Shown: one piece after another, positions 1 to 6,401 of the stretch
Layout: each line of letters opens with the position of its first letter
Position numbering within the stretch: the stretch's first letter is position 1
Source: JAFGIT01 sp016929465 [NCBI: Candidatus Coatesbacteria bacterium]
GTDB taxonomy: Bacteria; B130-G9
Assembly (NCBI GenBank): GCA_016929465.1
Contig: JAFGIT010000182.1
Span: forward strand, 1 to 8,514
Direction: 5' to 3'
Length of the DNA stretch: 8,514 nt
Translations under genes and position numbers: made by a program
The notes under the pieces: generated by a model
Seen by the model: the letters and a program-made list of their open reading frames with translations, nothing else
The model's database searches: none
Told to the model about the DNA's origin: nothing

Positions 1-2
1 AA

Positions 3-32
3 CCGTGCAAAGTGCCTGAGGGATATAGATGA
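3..32 (+). CDS. Possible 3' end of an upstream gene (partial)
   Basis: One frame runs in from the left edge and stops at TGA 30-32. This would overlap the thiE start codon as ATGA, a typical arrangement for translationally coupled genes in an operon. Only nine codons are visible (ending V-P-E-G-Y-R), too few to identify a product. A second frame, starting at base 1, stays open until TGA at 73-75 and could instead be the tail of the upstream gene. The third frame, which is that of thiE, is closed by TGA at 17-19 and TAG at 26-28. Confidence 0.3.
   Translation, partial: PCKVPEGYR
18..23 (+). promoter_or_regulatory. Ribosome binding site of thiE
   Basis: GAGGGA lies 5 bases before the ATG at 29. 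In-frame stop codons at 17-19 and 26-28 rule out a longer protein, so this site and the ATG fix the thiE start. Confidence 0.6.
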
Positions 33-679
33 CCCACCACGGCTTCGATTCGAAGAGGCTAATGCTGGTCCTTGAGTCAGGCGAATCGGGCGCAAAGCAT
101 TCGTTCTCTGTGGCCGGGGAGGCTCTCGCCGCCGGATGCAAATTCATTCAATTCAGGGAGAAATCGATGGGCGACCGGGACCGCCTCGCACTTCTCGTCT
201 CCATCGTGAACCTGGCGAGGCAATATGACGCCTCGGTTTTTGTCAACGACCGAGTTGACCTTGCCATCCTGGGAGAGGCCGATGGCGTTCACATCGGCCA
301 GGACGACATCGGAGTCGCGGACGCAAGGCGGATTATGTCTGCCTGCAAGGGCGAGCACATGCTGATCGGTCAGTCTGTTCACACAGTGGATCAGGCCAAG
401 GACTCCGAGGCGCGAGGCGCCCATTATGTGGGCTGCGGCGCTCTTTATTCGACCGCGACCAAGGCCGACGTCACGACGATGCCACTCGAGACGCTCAATT
501 CGATAGCGGAGAGTGTCTGCATTCCGGTATATGGCATCGGTGGTATCACAGTGGGCCGGGTCGGGGATGTGCTCGAAGCCGGCGCATTCGGCGTCGCCGT
601 TAGCAGCGCAATCGTGTTCGCTCTCGATCCGGGGGGAGCAACGCAAGAGTTCTTGACCGCAATCGATCGATTTGTTTAA
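29..679 (+). CDS. thiE: Thiamine phosphate synthase ThiE
   Basis: ThiE is a cytoplasmic TIM-barrel enzyme. It joins hydroxymethylpyrimidine diphosphate to hydroxyethylthiazole phosphate to make thiamine phosphate, releasing pyrophosphate. At 216 residues the protein has the usual family length. The family motifs appear in order: IQFREK at 40-45, FVNDR at 71-75, DGVHIGQDD at 85-93 (pyrophosphate and metal region), IGQSVH at 113-118, a GCGALYSTATK stretch at 135-145 corresponding to the family GxGPxxxTxTK loop, the glycine-rich YGIGGIT at 168-174, and GVAVSSAI at 188-195. All the expected motifs are present, so the enzyme looks complete and active. The family's usual proline in GxGP is alanine here (A138). 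The start is ATG 29, directly after in-frame stops. The gene seems to sit inside a + strand operon: the propeller gene follows after 15 bases. No other thiamine gene is visible in the window. Confidence 0.95.
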   Translation: MTHHGFDSKRLMLVLESGESGAKHSFSVAGEALAAGCKFIQFREKSMGDRDRLALLVSIVNLARQYDASVFVNDRVDLAILGEADGVHIGQDDIGVADARRIMSACKGEHMLIGQSVHTVDQAKDSEARGAHYVGCGALYSTATKADVTTMPLETLNSIAESVCIPVYGIGGITVGRVGDVLEAGAFGVAVSSAIVFALDPGGATQEFLTAIDRFV

Positions 680-683
680 GGAG
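678..683 (+). promoter_or_regulatory. Ribosome binding site of the propeller gene
   Basis: AAGGAG overlaps the thiE stop codon (TAA 677-679) and lies 11 bases before ATG 695, a slightly long spacing. The overlap suggests translation in one message with thiE. Confidence 0.5.
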
Positions 684-694
684 ACCTTTAGGAT

Positions 695-2188
695 ATGAGA
701 TCACTTGTTTGCGCCCTAATCGCGGCATGCATTGCCCTGCTAACTGGCGCGAATTGCTGGTGTGAGTCGGGCCAGGAGCAGTGGCCCTGTTTTATGCGAG
801 ACATCAGACACACAGGTCTGGTGCCTTGGTTGGGTCCTGCTGAGACACCGGAGCTAAAATGGGTCTATCAGACGGACGGCATCGTATCTTGTTCGCCGGT
901 CATAGACTCCGCAGGCAGGATTTATATCGGTTCCGACAAGTTCTACTGCTTCAATCCAGACGGCAGCATCGCTTTCACCTTCATGGCGGATGATGACATC
1001 TCCTCTACTGCTGCAGTATCTGACGATTTAGGGGTCTTCTTCGGCTCGTACGATCATTTCTTCTATTGGCTTACGCTCGACGGCGAGTTGGTTGCCAAGT
1101 TCGACACTGATGCATATAACGATGGGCCCCCGACGATTGGCACGGATGGCTCGATCTACTTCGGTTCCCGGTCTGAGAGCATCTACGCTTTCAAAAAAGA
1201 CGGCACTCTCAATTGGAGCTACGACGCCTATGATTGGGTGGTGGGCCCCCCTACGATCGCAAATGACGGGACGATCTACGTAGGCGCGGACGACCGGCGG
1301 CTCTATGCACTTGCTCCTTACGGAGAGCTATTGTGGTCCTACATTGGCTATGATTGGATAACAGGATCAGCGGCGATCGGCCCTGAGAATATGATTTATG
1401 TGCCGAGTTGGGATAACACGATCACCTGCCTCGATCCCGAGTATGGCGAAATATTCTGGGAGTACGAGGCTTTCGATGACATAAGATCATCCCCTGCGGT
1501 CAGTGCGGATGGCTCGATATACTTCGGCTCATACGATGAGGATTTCTACAGCATCACGCCTGAGGGAAGGTCCAAGTGGTCCTTCGACGTCGGCTCTCCA
1601 GTGTATTCATCGGCGGCGGTCGATATGGACGGCAACAGCTATTTCGGAGCATTCGATGGAAGGCTCTACAGCGTTGACTCCAACGGCAATCTGCGTTGGA
1701 CATACGAAACGGGCAGCGAAATCATCTCCTCACCTGCCTTGGATGCTGGTGGCACTCTCTATTTCGGCACCAAGAGTGGAGCCATCTACGCGATAGGGAG
1801 CGCGACGGCTGATTTCACTCCCAGGGTGGGTTTGCATCTAAATAAGAGCACGTATTCCTACTCCGTCGGCGATATGGAAGGCGATACGATGCTTGCCTTC
1901 TATTACATAATCAATCCGATGCACTCCATTCTCGAGGCAGACATCTACATGGCTCTCCTTATAGATGGTGAGCTACTCTATTACCCATCTCTCACTCCGA
2001 TACCCGAGGTCTTCGAGTCGGATGTTCAGGTTGAGCCCCTGTCATTGAGGCGGTCCGGGAAGCTGATTGACTATACTTTCCCCTATGGATTCCCCTACTC
2101 GGGGGGCCGCTGGTATATCTGCCTCGCTGAACCGGGAACTTCCAATCCGATCAGTGATATTTCTTCAATCGACTGGGAATATGAGTAG
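695..2188 (+). CDS. Secreted PQQ-type beta-propeller repeat protein with a C-terminal beta-rich module
   Basis: Residues 1 to about 23 form a Sec-type signal peptide: Arg at position 2, then a hydrophobic core. There is no convincing lipobox, because the residue before Cys21 is Asn. From about 55 to 367 there are eight repeats of roughly 40 residues. Each begins with an aromatic residue (W56, F94, F136, W174, W214, W255, W295, W335), and most continue with a motif like SSPAxxxDGxIYFGSxDxxLYA. This is the quinoprotein/BamB-like propeller pattern, and the count suggests one closed eight-bladed ring. Residues about 373-497 form a separate region rich in Tyr, Gly and Pro that looks beta-sandwich-like. 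The protein probably works outside the cytoplasm, perhaps as a scaffold or ligand binder. I see no evidence that it binds PQQ or has dehydrogenase activity. It is not a clear BamB orthologue, because the extra C-terminal module and the neighbours do not fit. Spacing suggests co-transcription with thiE and holA. Confidence 0.85.
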   Translation: MRSLVCALIAACIALLTGANCWCESGQEQWPCFMRDIRHTGLVPWLGPAETPELKWVYQTDGIVSCSPVIDSAGRIYIGSDKFYCFNPDGSIAFTFMADDDISSTAAVSDDLGVFFGSYDHFFYWLTLDGELVAKFDTDAYNDGPPTIGTDGSIYFGSRSESIYAFKKDGTLNWSYDAYDWVVGPPTIANDGTIYVGADDRRLYALAPYGELLWSYIGYDWITGSAAIGPENMIYVPSWDNTITCLDPEYGEIFWEYEAFDDIRSSPAVSADGSIYFGSYDEDFYSITPEGRSKWSFDVGSPVYSSAAVDMDGNSYFGAFDGRLYSVDSNGNLRWTYETGSEIISSPALDAGGTLYFGTKSGAIYAIGSATADFTPRVGLHLNKSTYSYSVGDMEGDTMLAFYYIINPMHSILEADIYMALLIDGELLYYPSLTPIPEVFESDVQVEPLSLRRSGKLIDYTFPYGFPYSGGRWYICLAEPGTSNPISDISSIDWEYE

Positions 2189-2194
2189 GAAGTT

Positions 2195-3361
2195 TTGAGC
2201 TACCAGTCTGGGACCGAAGGTTCGGACCTTACTCGGATAAGAGCCGTCGTAGCGGCAATCAAAGCGGACAAATGCCCTCCTGTTTTTTTCCTTTATGGTC
2301 AAGAGGGCTTCCTGGTTTCCCGGGCAAAAGATGATATAATCGCTGCATTGAGAAAACGGGCTGGAGCGGCGGCCGAGTTCATCTCGCTTCCAGGCGCAAC
2401 CGGTGACCTCAATCTCATATTGACCGAGGTCCTGAGCGGTTCTCTCTTCTCATCAGACAAGATAGTCTCCGTTCCCGAGTTCAAAGCCATCACCGAGAAA
2501 AGCCCGAAGGCGAAGGATAGGCTGACAGAATTCGCAATGAGGCTCGAATCTGGATTGCCAAAGGGAAAGGCTCTCATTCTCTCCATCGCAGAGGGTGGAA
2601 CCACCATTGCGGCTTTTGCCAGGCGCCTTAAGAAGGCTCTTGTGCTTGGATTTCCCAAGCTCAAGACCTATCCCGGGATGCAGGCTTACAGGGACCCGCT
2701 GTTCGCCTTCATCAAGGATTTCCTCGCTGAGAGCAAAAAGACAATAACGCAGGACGGATTTTTCGCCCTGAAAGAGAGCGTTGGCACTGACTTGTCCGCG
2801 ATATGCAGCGAGCTCGAAAAGCTCGTTCTATATCTGGCCGGAAAGGAGAGAATAGACGCCAAGGATGTTGAGGCCATCGTCTCCGAGTCGAGGCAGCAGG
2901 CAGTCTTTGAGCTTACCGATGCGATTGCGAATAAGAGGGCCGTGCAGGCATTCAGAGCGCTAGCCAACCTCCTTCAGGAAGGCACCGCGCCGCTACTCGT
3001 GATTCAGAGCCTGGCGAGTCAATTCAGGTCTCTGCTGCAGGCGAGGATATTGATTTCGGAGCATCTCGAGGAGCGACAGATAGCCACAATGAGCTTCTTC
3101 AACTTCAGGGATGACGTAATGAAGGGCCTGGAGCAATTCATTCCACTCTTCGGCTCATCAACATCGAATCTTCTGACAAAGCCACCCTTTGTGATCCACA
3201 AGACGCTTCAGCTGGCGGCCAGCTTAAAGCACGATGAGATCACCCAGGCATTGATAAAAGTCTCTGATGCGGACCTTGAGATCAAGAGGAGCCCTGCCGC
3301 ACCGACGCAGATTTTGAGGACATTGATGTTCGACCTCATCCAGAAAGAGAAGGCAGGATAG
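2195..3361 (+). CDS. holA: DNA polymerase III subunit delta (HolA)
   Basis: HolA is the wrench subunit of the replicative clamp loader: it binds the sliding clamp and opens it for loading onto primed DNA. The protein has 388 residues, somewhat longer than the roughly 340 usual for the family. The N-terminal domain shows the characteristic LYGQEGFL at 33-40, where the degenerate nucleotide-binding loop of this AAA+ relative lies; delta subunits do not need ATPase residues. The next part follows the family pattern (SGSLFSSDKIVSV). The C-terminal helical collar region shows the typical QAVFELTDAIANK and LLVIQSLASQFRSLLQAR segments. The start is TTG 2195, six bases after the propeller stop codon and preceded by AGGA at 2187-2190. 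There is no in-frame ATG before the conserved region, so a non-ATG start is needed. It is the last gene of the + strand block. Confidence 0.93.
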   Translation: MSYQSGTEGSDLTRIRAVVAAIKADKCPPVFFLYGQEGFLVSRAKDDIIAALRKRAGAAAEFISLPGATGDLNLILTEVLSGSLFSSDKIVSVPEFKAITEKSPKAKDRLTEFAMRLESGLPKGKALILSIAEGGTTIAAFARRLKKALVLGFPKLKTYPGMQAYRDPLFAFIKDFLAESKKTITQDGFFALKESVGTDLSAICSELEKLVLYLAGKERIDAKDVEAIVSESRQQAVFELTDAIANKRAVQAFRALANLLQEGTAPLLVIQSLASQFRSLLQARILISEHLEERQIATMSFFNFRDDVMKGLEQFIPLFGSSTSNLLTKPPFVIHKTLQLAASLKHDEITQALIKVSDADLEIKRSPAAPTQILRTLMFDLIQKEKAG

Positions 3362-3405
3362 CGGGTTATCAATGAGGTTGGGGGGCCAGGCCAAATACGG
3401 ATGAG

Positions 3406-4110
3406 CTAGCCGATTATCTGCAATCTCTTTACAAAGCTTTCTAGCCTCGGTCTCAAGGCAAGCAGCTCCTTGCCTTCAACTGGCTCGACGGAATTGAGCG
3501 TCGGATCGAGTGTATTCTCATTCTTGAAGTTCTGAATGGTCCAGACATCAGCCCCATTGATCGCCTCGCCTATACGGTCGAGATCATCGAAGGTCAGGAA
3601 TTTCGGACAGAATGTGGTCCTGAACTGGTGCGGGAGACCCGAGCCTTTTATTATGGATATCGACGCTTTGATTGCTTCCAGCGGCGCATTGATGCCAGTT
3701 ACCGCATCCATCTTGGCCTGCTCTAGTGGAGATTTGATGTCCATGACCGCGTAGTCCACCAGCCCTCTCTTGATCATGTCTTCGAGCACTTCTGGTCGAG
3801 AGCCGTTGGAGTCGAGCTTCACCTTTAAGCCATACTTGTGAAGTGACGCGAGGAGGTCGGGTAGCGTTGGGCTCAGCGTAGGCTCCCCGCCGGTTATGAC
3901 AACGCCCTCAATCCATTTCTTCTGTTGTCTGAGCCTGGGGAATATCACTGCCTCGGGAATTCTCGGGACAGAAGCCGGACTCAGGACTAATTCAGCATTG
4001 TGACAATAAGGACATCGGAAGTTGCAGTTCGGAAGGAACAGTATCGAGCAGACGGCGCCCGCCCAATCAAGAAAGGAGACCTCTACAAAACCGCGAATAT
4101 TGTAGTTCAC
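3406..4110 (-). CDS. nrdG: Radical SAM activase, anaerobic ribonucleoside-triphosphate reductase activating protein type
   Basis: This 234-residue protein belongs to the short radical SAM activases that install the glycyl radical on anaerobic ribonucleotide reductase. C29, C33 and C36 in the CNFRCPYC motif form the CxxxCxxC site for the [4Fe-4S] cluster that cleaves S-adenosylmethionine. GGEPT at 74-78 is the SAM-binding GGE motif. The opening sequence (VSFLDWAGAVCSILFLPNC, 11-29) matches the NrdG2-like subfamily. There are no extra ferredoxin-type cysteine clusters of the kind seen in longer glycyl-radical activases. No nrdD or other glycyl radical enzyme is visible here, so the substrate is inferred from subfamily resemblance only. 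The start is GTG 4110; an in-frame stop lies seven codons upstream and there is no clear Shine-Dalgarno sequence. An ATG two bases upstream is out of frame and reads straight into a stop. The gene converges with holA across 44 bases. Confidence 0.78.
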   Translation of the reverse strand: MNYNIRGFVEVSFLDWAGAVCSILFLPNCNFRCPYCHNAELVLSPASVPRIPEAVIFPRLRQQKKWIEGVVITGGEPTLSPTLPDLLASLHKYGLKVKLDSNGSRPEVLEDMIKRGLVDYAVMDIKSPLEQAKMDAVTGINAPLEAIKASISIIKGSGLPHQFRTTFCPKFLTFDDLDRIGEAINGADVWTIQNFKNENTLDPTLNSVEPVEGKELLALRPRLESFVKRLQIIG

Positions 4111-4203
4111 ATCGGCGCGCTTCAGCTGTCAAAATTTCGTGAGTCGAAATGGCATTGATCAGATCACAATATAGACGATACAGCGTGATATTTAATACTA
4201 TAT

Positions 4204-5229
4204 CTAAGGCAGAACTATTGCAACTGTCCTCATCAGGATGAGTGCCAATATCAGGATGCAGAAACCCGGCAAGACGAAATATCGCATCAACTCATTGAAT
4301 CGTGAGAAGCGTCGCCCTTCGAGCTCGGTCTTCTCCGCCTCGCTAATCTTCTGGTATATGGCCTTGAGGGATTCTGCGTCTGTAGCACGGGAGTATTTGC
4401 CGCCCGAGACGCTTGCTATGCTCTCGAGAGTCTTCTCATCCAGCTTCGTGAGGACCGGCCTTCCGTCCCTTCCGACAGCGTATCTCTTGCCCCACCTCTT
4501 ATCATAGATCGGGATCTTTGCACCGCCCTTCTTGCCAACGCCAACGCAGTAGATCTTAACGCCCATGGTCTTCGCCATCTCGGCGGCCGTGAGTGGCTCA
4601 ATCTCTCCTGCGTTGTTTTCTCCGTCAGTCAGAAGCACGATGATCTTCGACTTGGCCTTTGATTCCCTGAGCCGATTGAGTGCTGTCCCGAGAGCGTTAC
4701 CTATCGCGGTCCCGTCCTCGACCATGTCGAAATCGACCGACTCGAGAAGAGAAAGCAACATATCGTGGTCGAGTGTCAACGGGCATTGAGTGAAGCTCTG
4801 ACCCGCGAAGCTGACGAGAGCAATTCTGTCGCTCGTTCTGCTCTTGATGAATTCCGCCACGACCTCCTTGGCCACATACAGGCGGTTGTTGGGCTGGAAG
4901 TCCTCCGCCCGCATACTGCCGGATATATCGAGCACGAGAACGATATCCCTGCCCATTTCGCTGACTGGCTCATCATAGACCACAAGCTGGGGTCTGGCTG
5001 CTCCGATGATCAAGAGAGAGAGCGAGATCAGAAGCAATAGCAGCGCAAAGAGGTATCTAAGTGGATACTTGGGACTCCTGAGGCCGGAGAAGAATGAGGT
5101 CACGTGGGAGTATCTGAGGGTGGCCGAGGTCAAGTGGGAGAGCCTGATTCGCGCAAACCACAGAAGGGGAACAAATATCAGTAGCAGCAGAAAATGAGCG
5201 CTCTCAAATCTAAACACCTTCAACACCAC
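4204..5229 (-). CDS. Membrane-anchored VWA domain protein, BatA/BatB type
   Basis: At 341 residues the protein has the layout of Bat (Bacteroides aerotolerance) proteins. Hydrophobic segments at about 11-28 and 57-78 precede a von Willebrand factor A domain, and a last membrane segment lies at about 317-338. The metal-ion-dependent adhesion site is complete: DISGS at 101-105, the threonine of DGTAIGNAL at T174, and LLTDGENN at 199-206. The VWA domain should face the periplasm or outer surface. BatA and BatB are usually encoded with a MoxR-type AAA+ ATPase and a DUF58 protein; none of these is present here, so the precise role is open. No in-frame ATG precedes residue 92, so a non-ATG start is required. 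GTG 5229, GTG 5226, TTG 5223 and GTG 5217 are all possible, with an in-frame TGA just upstream and no clear Shine-Dalgarno sequence. The gene is separated by 205 bases from fbp and 93 from the activase gene. Confidence 0.85.
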   Translation of the reverse strand: MVLKVFRFESAHFLLLLIFVPLLWFARIRLSHLTSATLRYSHVTSFFSGLRSPKYPLRYLFALLLLLISLSLLIIGAARPQLVVYDEPVSEMGRDIVLVLDISGSMRAEDFQPNNRLYVAKEVVAEFIKSRTSDRIALVSFAGQSFTQCPLTLDHDMLLSLLESVDFDMVEDGTAIGNALGTALNRLRESKAKSKIIVLLTDGENNAGEIEPLTAAEMAKTMGVKIYCVGVGKKGGAKIPIYDKRWGKRYAVGRDGRPVLTKLDEKTLESIASVSGGKYSRATDAESLKAIYQKISEAEKTELEGRRFSRFNELMRYFVLPGFCILILALILMRTVAIVLP

Positions 5230-5386
5230 TCGATCAAAGCGTCAGAAGACAACCGCGCCAGATTATTGGTCCGAAATAACCGCAAAATACCTCAATCTCG
5301 GAACAAATCAGAATCGGTGCGGTTTCAGGACTGACGGTTCGAGCGTGCGGCAGCACCGTGGAATTCTCTGCCAAGACTCTCTCGTA

Positions 5387-5419
5387 ATCGGCCCGTGGGA
5401 GAGATGCCCCGGGGCCAAT
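5387..5419 (-). terminator. Hairpin downstream of fbp, weak terminator candidate
   Basis: ATCGGCCC (5387-5394) can pair with GGGCCAAT (5412-5419) as an eight-pair stem with one G-T pair and a 17-base loop. An overlapping ten-base palindrome, GCCCCGGGGC, sits at 5406-5415. The hairpin lies 16 bases after the fbp stop codon, where a terminator would be expected, but no run of U follows on either strand. It may instead be an mRNA-stabilising hairpin or chance. I see no coding sequence in the rest of the 205-base gap (5230-5434), and no convincing promoter for the VWA gene. Confidence 0.25.
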
Positions 5420-5434
5420 GAAAATTATCTGGTC

Positions 5435-6385
5435 CTACTCAGCTTTCTTCTCAGACGCTGATTTCTTCAGCATCTTCTCCGCGAGGGCTACTTCCTTTTT
5501 GCTTCCGAGGTACACTGGGCATCTGTCCTGAATGCTCTCAGGTTCGACATCCAATATTCGCATCGTGCCCTCACTCGCAGCGCCACCCGCCTTTTCGAGT
5601 ATGAAGGCCATCGGATTGGCCTCGAACATCAATCGGAGTTTACCCCTCGGAGAGCCCTCCAGCGCAGGATATGTGAACAAGCCGCCTCGCTTCATGAGCA
5701 CGTGATTGATATCGGGGACCATCCCGCCGCTGTATCGAAGCTTGTGCCCTCCGTTCTTCAGGGATTCGATCAGTGCAGCGTGGCCGGGGGAGTATTTCCT
5801 GGAATCTCCCCCCGGGCTGTATATCTTGCCCGATTCTTCCATCCTGATGTTCTCTCGGCTCAGAGTGTAAGAGCCCAGCGGATTGAGAGTGAACTCATGC
5901 ACCCCGTTCTGAATCCCGACGACCATGGTTGTCCTGGGCCCGTAGAGCACGAAAAGGGCGGCAACCTGCTCTCTTCCGGGCCTAACGAGGTCCTCGCCGG
6001 GGTATATGGAGACGATGGTCCCAACGGCGAGATTGACGTCAACCAGCGATGAGCCATCGAGGGGATCGAAGCACACGGAGTACTCCCCCGGCTCGTTGAG
6101 GAAGGATGAGAATATGTTCTGCTGCTCTTCAGATGCCATGTTCACGACGAGGCCACAATTGCCCAGGCGACTGCTGATTAGCTCGTCCGACAGAACGTCG
6201 AGAGCCAACTGCTTCTCGCCAAAAACGTTCGTGGTCCCGGCAAAGCCGAGCTCCGTCATTTTGATCGCGTAGTCCACGTATTTCGAGGCCTCGGCGATCT
6301 CGCATATCAATCCTCTCAGGGTGCCCTCGACTCCCTGCTCGAAGAGGAAAGCCCGTAATGTCCTGATTTTCTTATTGAATGGCAT
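5435..6385 (-). CDS. fbp: Class I fructose-1,6-bisphosphatase
   Basis: This cytoplasmic enzyme hydrolyses fructose 1,6-bisphosphate to fructose 6-phosphate, the committed step of gluconeogenesis. From the start chosen here the protein has 316 residues. Class I hallmarks are present: a TNVFGEKQ-like segment near 52-59 (family NVxGExQ), the acidic pair E86/E87, and the metal-binding FDPLDGSS at 106-113. Later come RYSGGMVPDINHVL, GGLFTYPAL, GKLRLMFEANPMAFILEKAGG and a C-terminal PVYLGSKKEV. The last residues form a lysine-rich tail. An in-frame ATG 17 codons further upstream (6436) would overlap the aldolase gene and add residues unlike the family. ATG 6385 is preferred because a strong Shine-Dalgarno sequence precedes it and conserved sequence (TLRAFLFEQG) begins soon after. 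It lies 16 bases after fba and is surely co-transcribed with it. Confidence 0.95.
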   Translation of the reverse strand: MPFNKKIRTLRAFLFEQGVEGTLRGLICEIAEASKYVDYAIKMTELGFAGTTNVFGEKQLALDVLSDELISSRLGNCGLVVNMASEEQQNIFSSFLNEPGEYSVCFDPLDGSSLVDVNLAVGTIVSIYPGEDLVRPGREQVAALFVLYGPRTTMVVGIQNGVHEFTLNPLGSYTLSRENIRMEESGKIYSPGGDSRKYSPGHAALIESLKNGGHKLRYSGGMVPDINHVLMKRGGLFTYPALEGSPRGKLRLMFEANPMAFILEKAGGAASEGTMRILDVEPESIQDRCPVYLGSKKEVALAEKMLKKSASEKKAE

Positions 6386-6392
6386 AAATCGG

Positions 6393-6399
6393 CTCCTTT
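6393..6399 (-). promoter_or_regulatory. Ribosome binding site that sets the fbp start
   Basis: AAAGGAG on the - strand lies seven bases before ATG 6385, within the 16-base gap after the fba stop codon. It is close to ideal. This is the main reason for choosing 6385 rather than the upstream ATG at 6436, which lies inside fba. Confidence 0.8.
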
Positions 6400-6401
6400 G
6401 C

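Noticed and set aside
1-28. A possible TPP riboswitch before thiE, suggested by CTGAG at 16-20
   Set aside because: Only 28 bases are available and no other part of the conserved riboswitch core is present. GAGGGA is simply the ribosome binding site, and thiE seems to lie inside an operon.
77-646. A - strand frame of 189 codons
   Set aside because: It is antisense to thiE, which has a complete set of family motifs.
3362-3405. A two-way terminator between the convergent holA and activase genes
   Set aside because: G- and C-rich runs are present but I find no stem longer than four pairs with a sensible loop, and no T-run.
4155-4166. An FNR-like site, TTGAT...ATCA, before the activase gene
   Set aside because: The half sites are three bases apart rather than the four required, and the final A of the consensus is missing.
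5230-5300. A sigma-70 promoter for the VWA gene
   Set aside because: AT-rich patches such as AATAAT exist, but no -35 box is found at a 16-18 base spacing.
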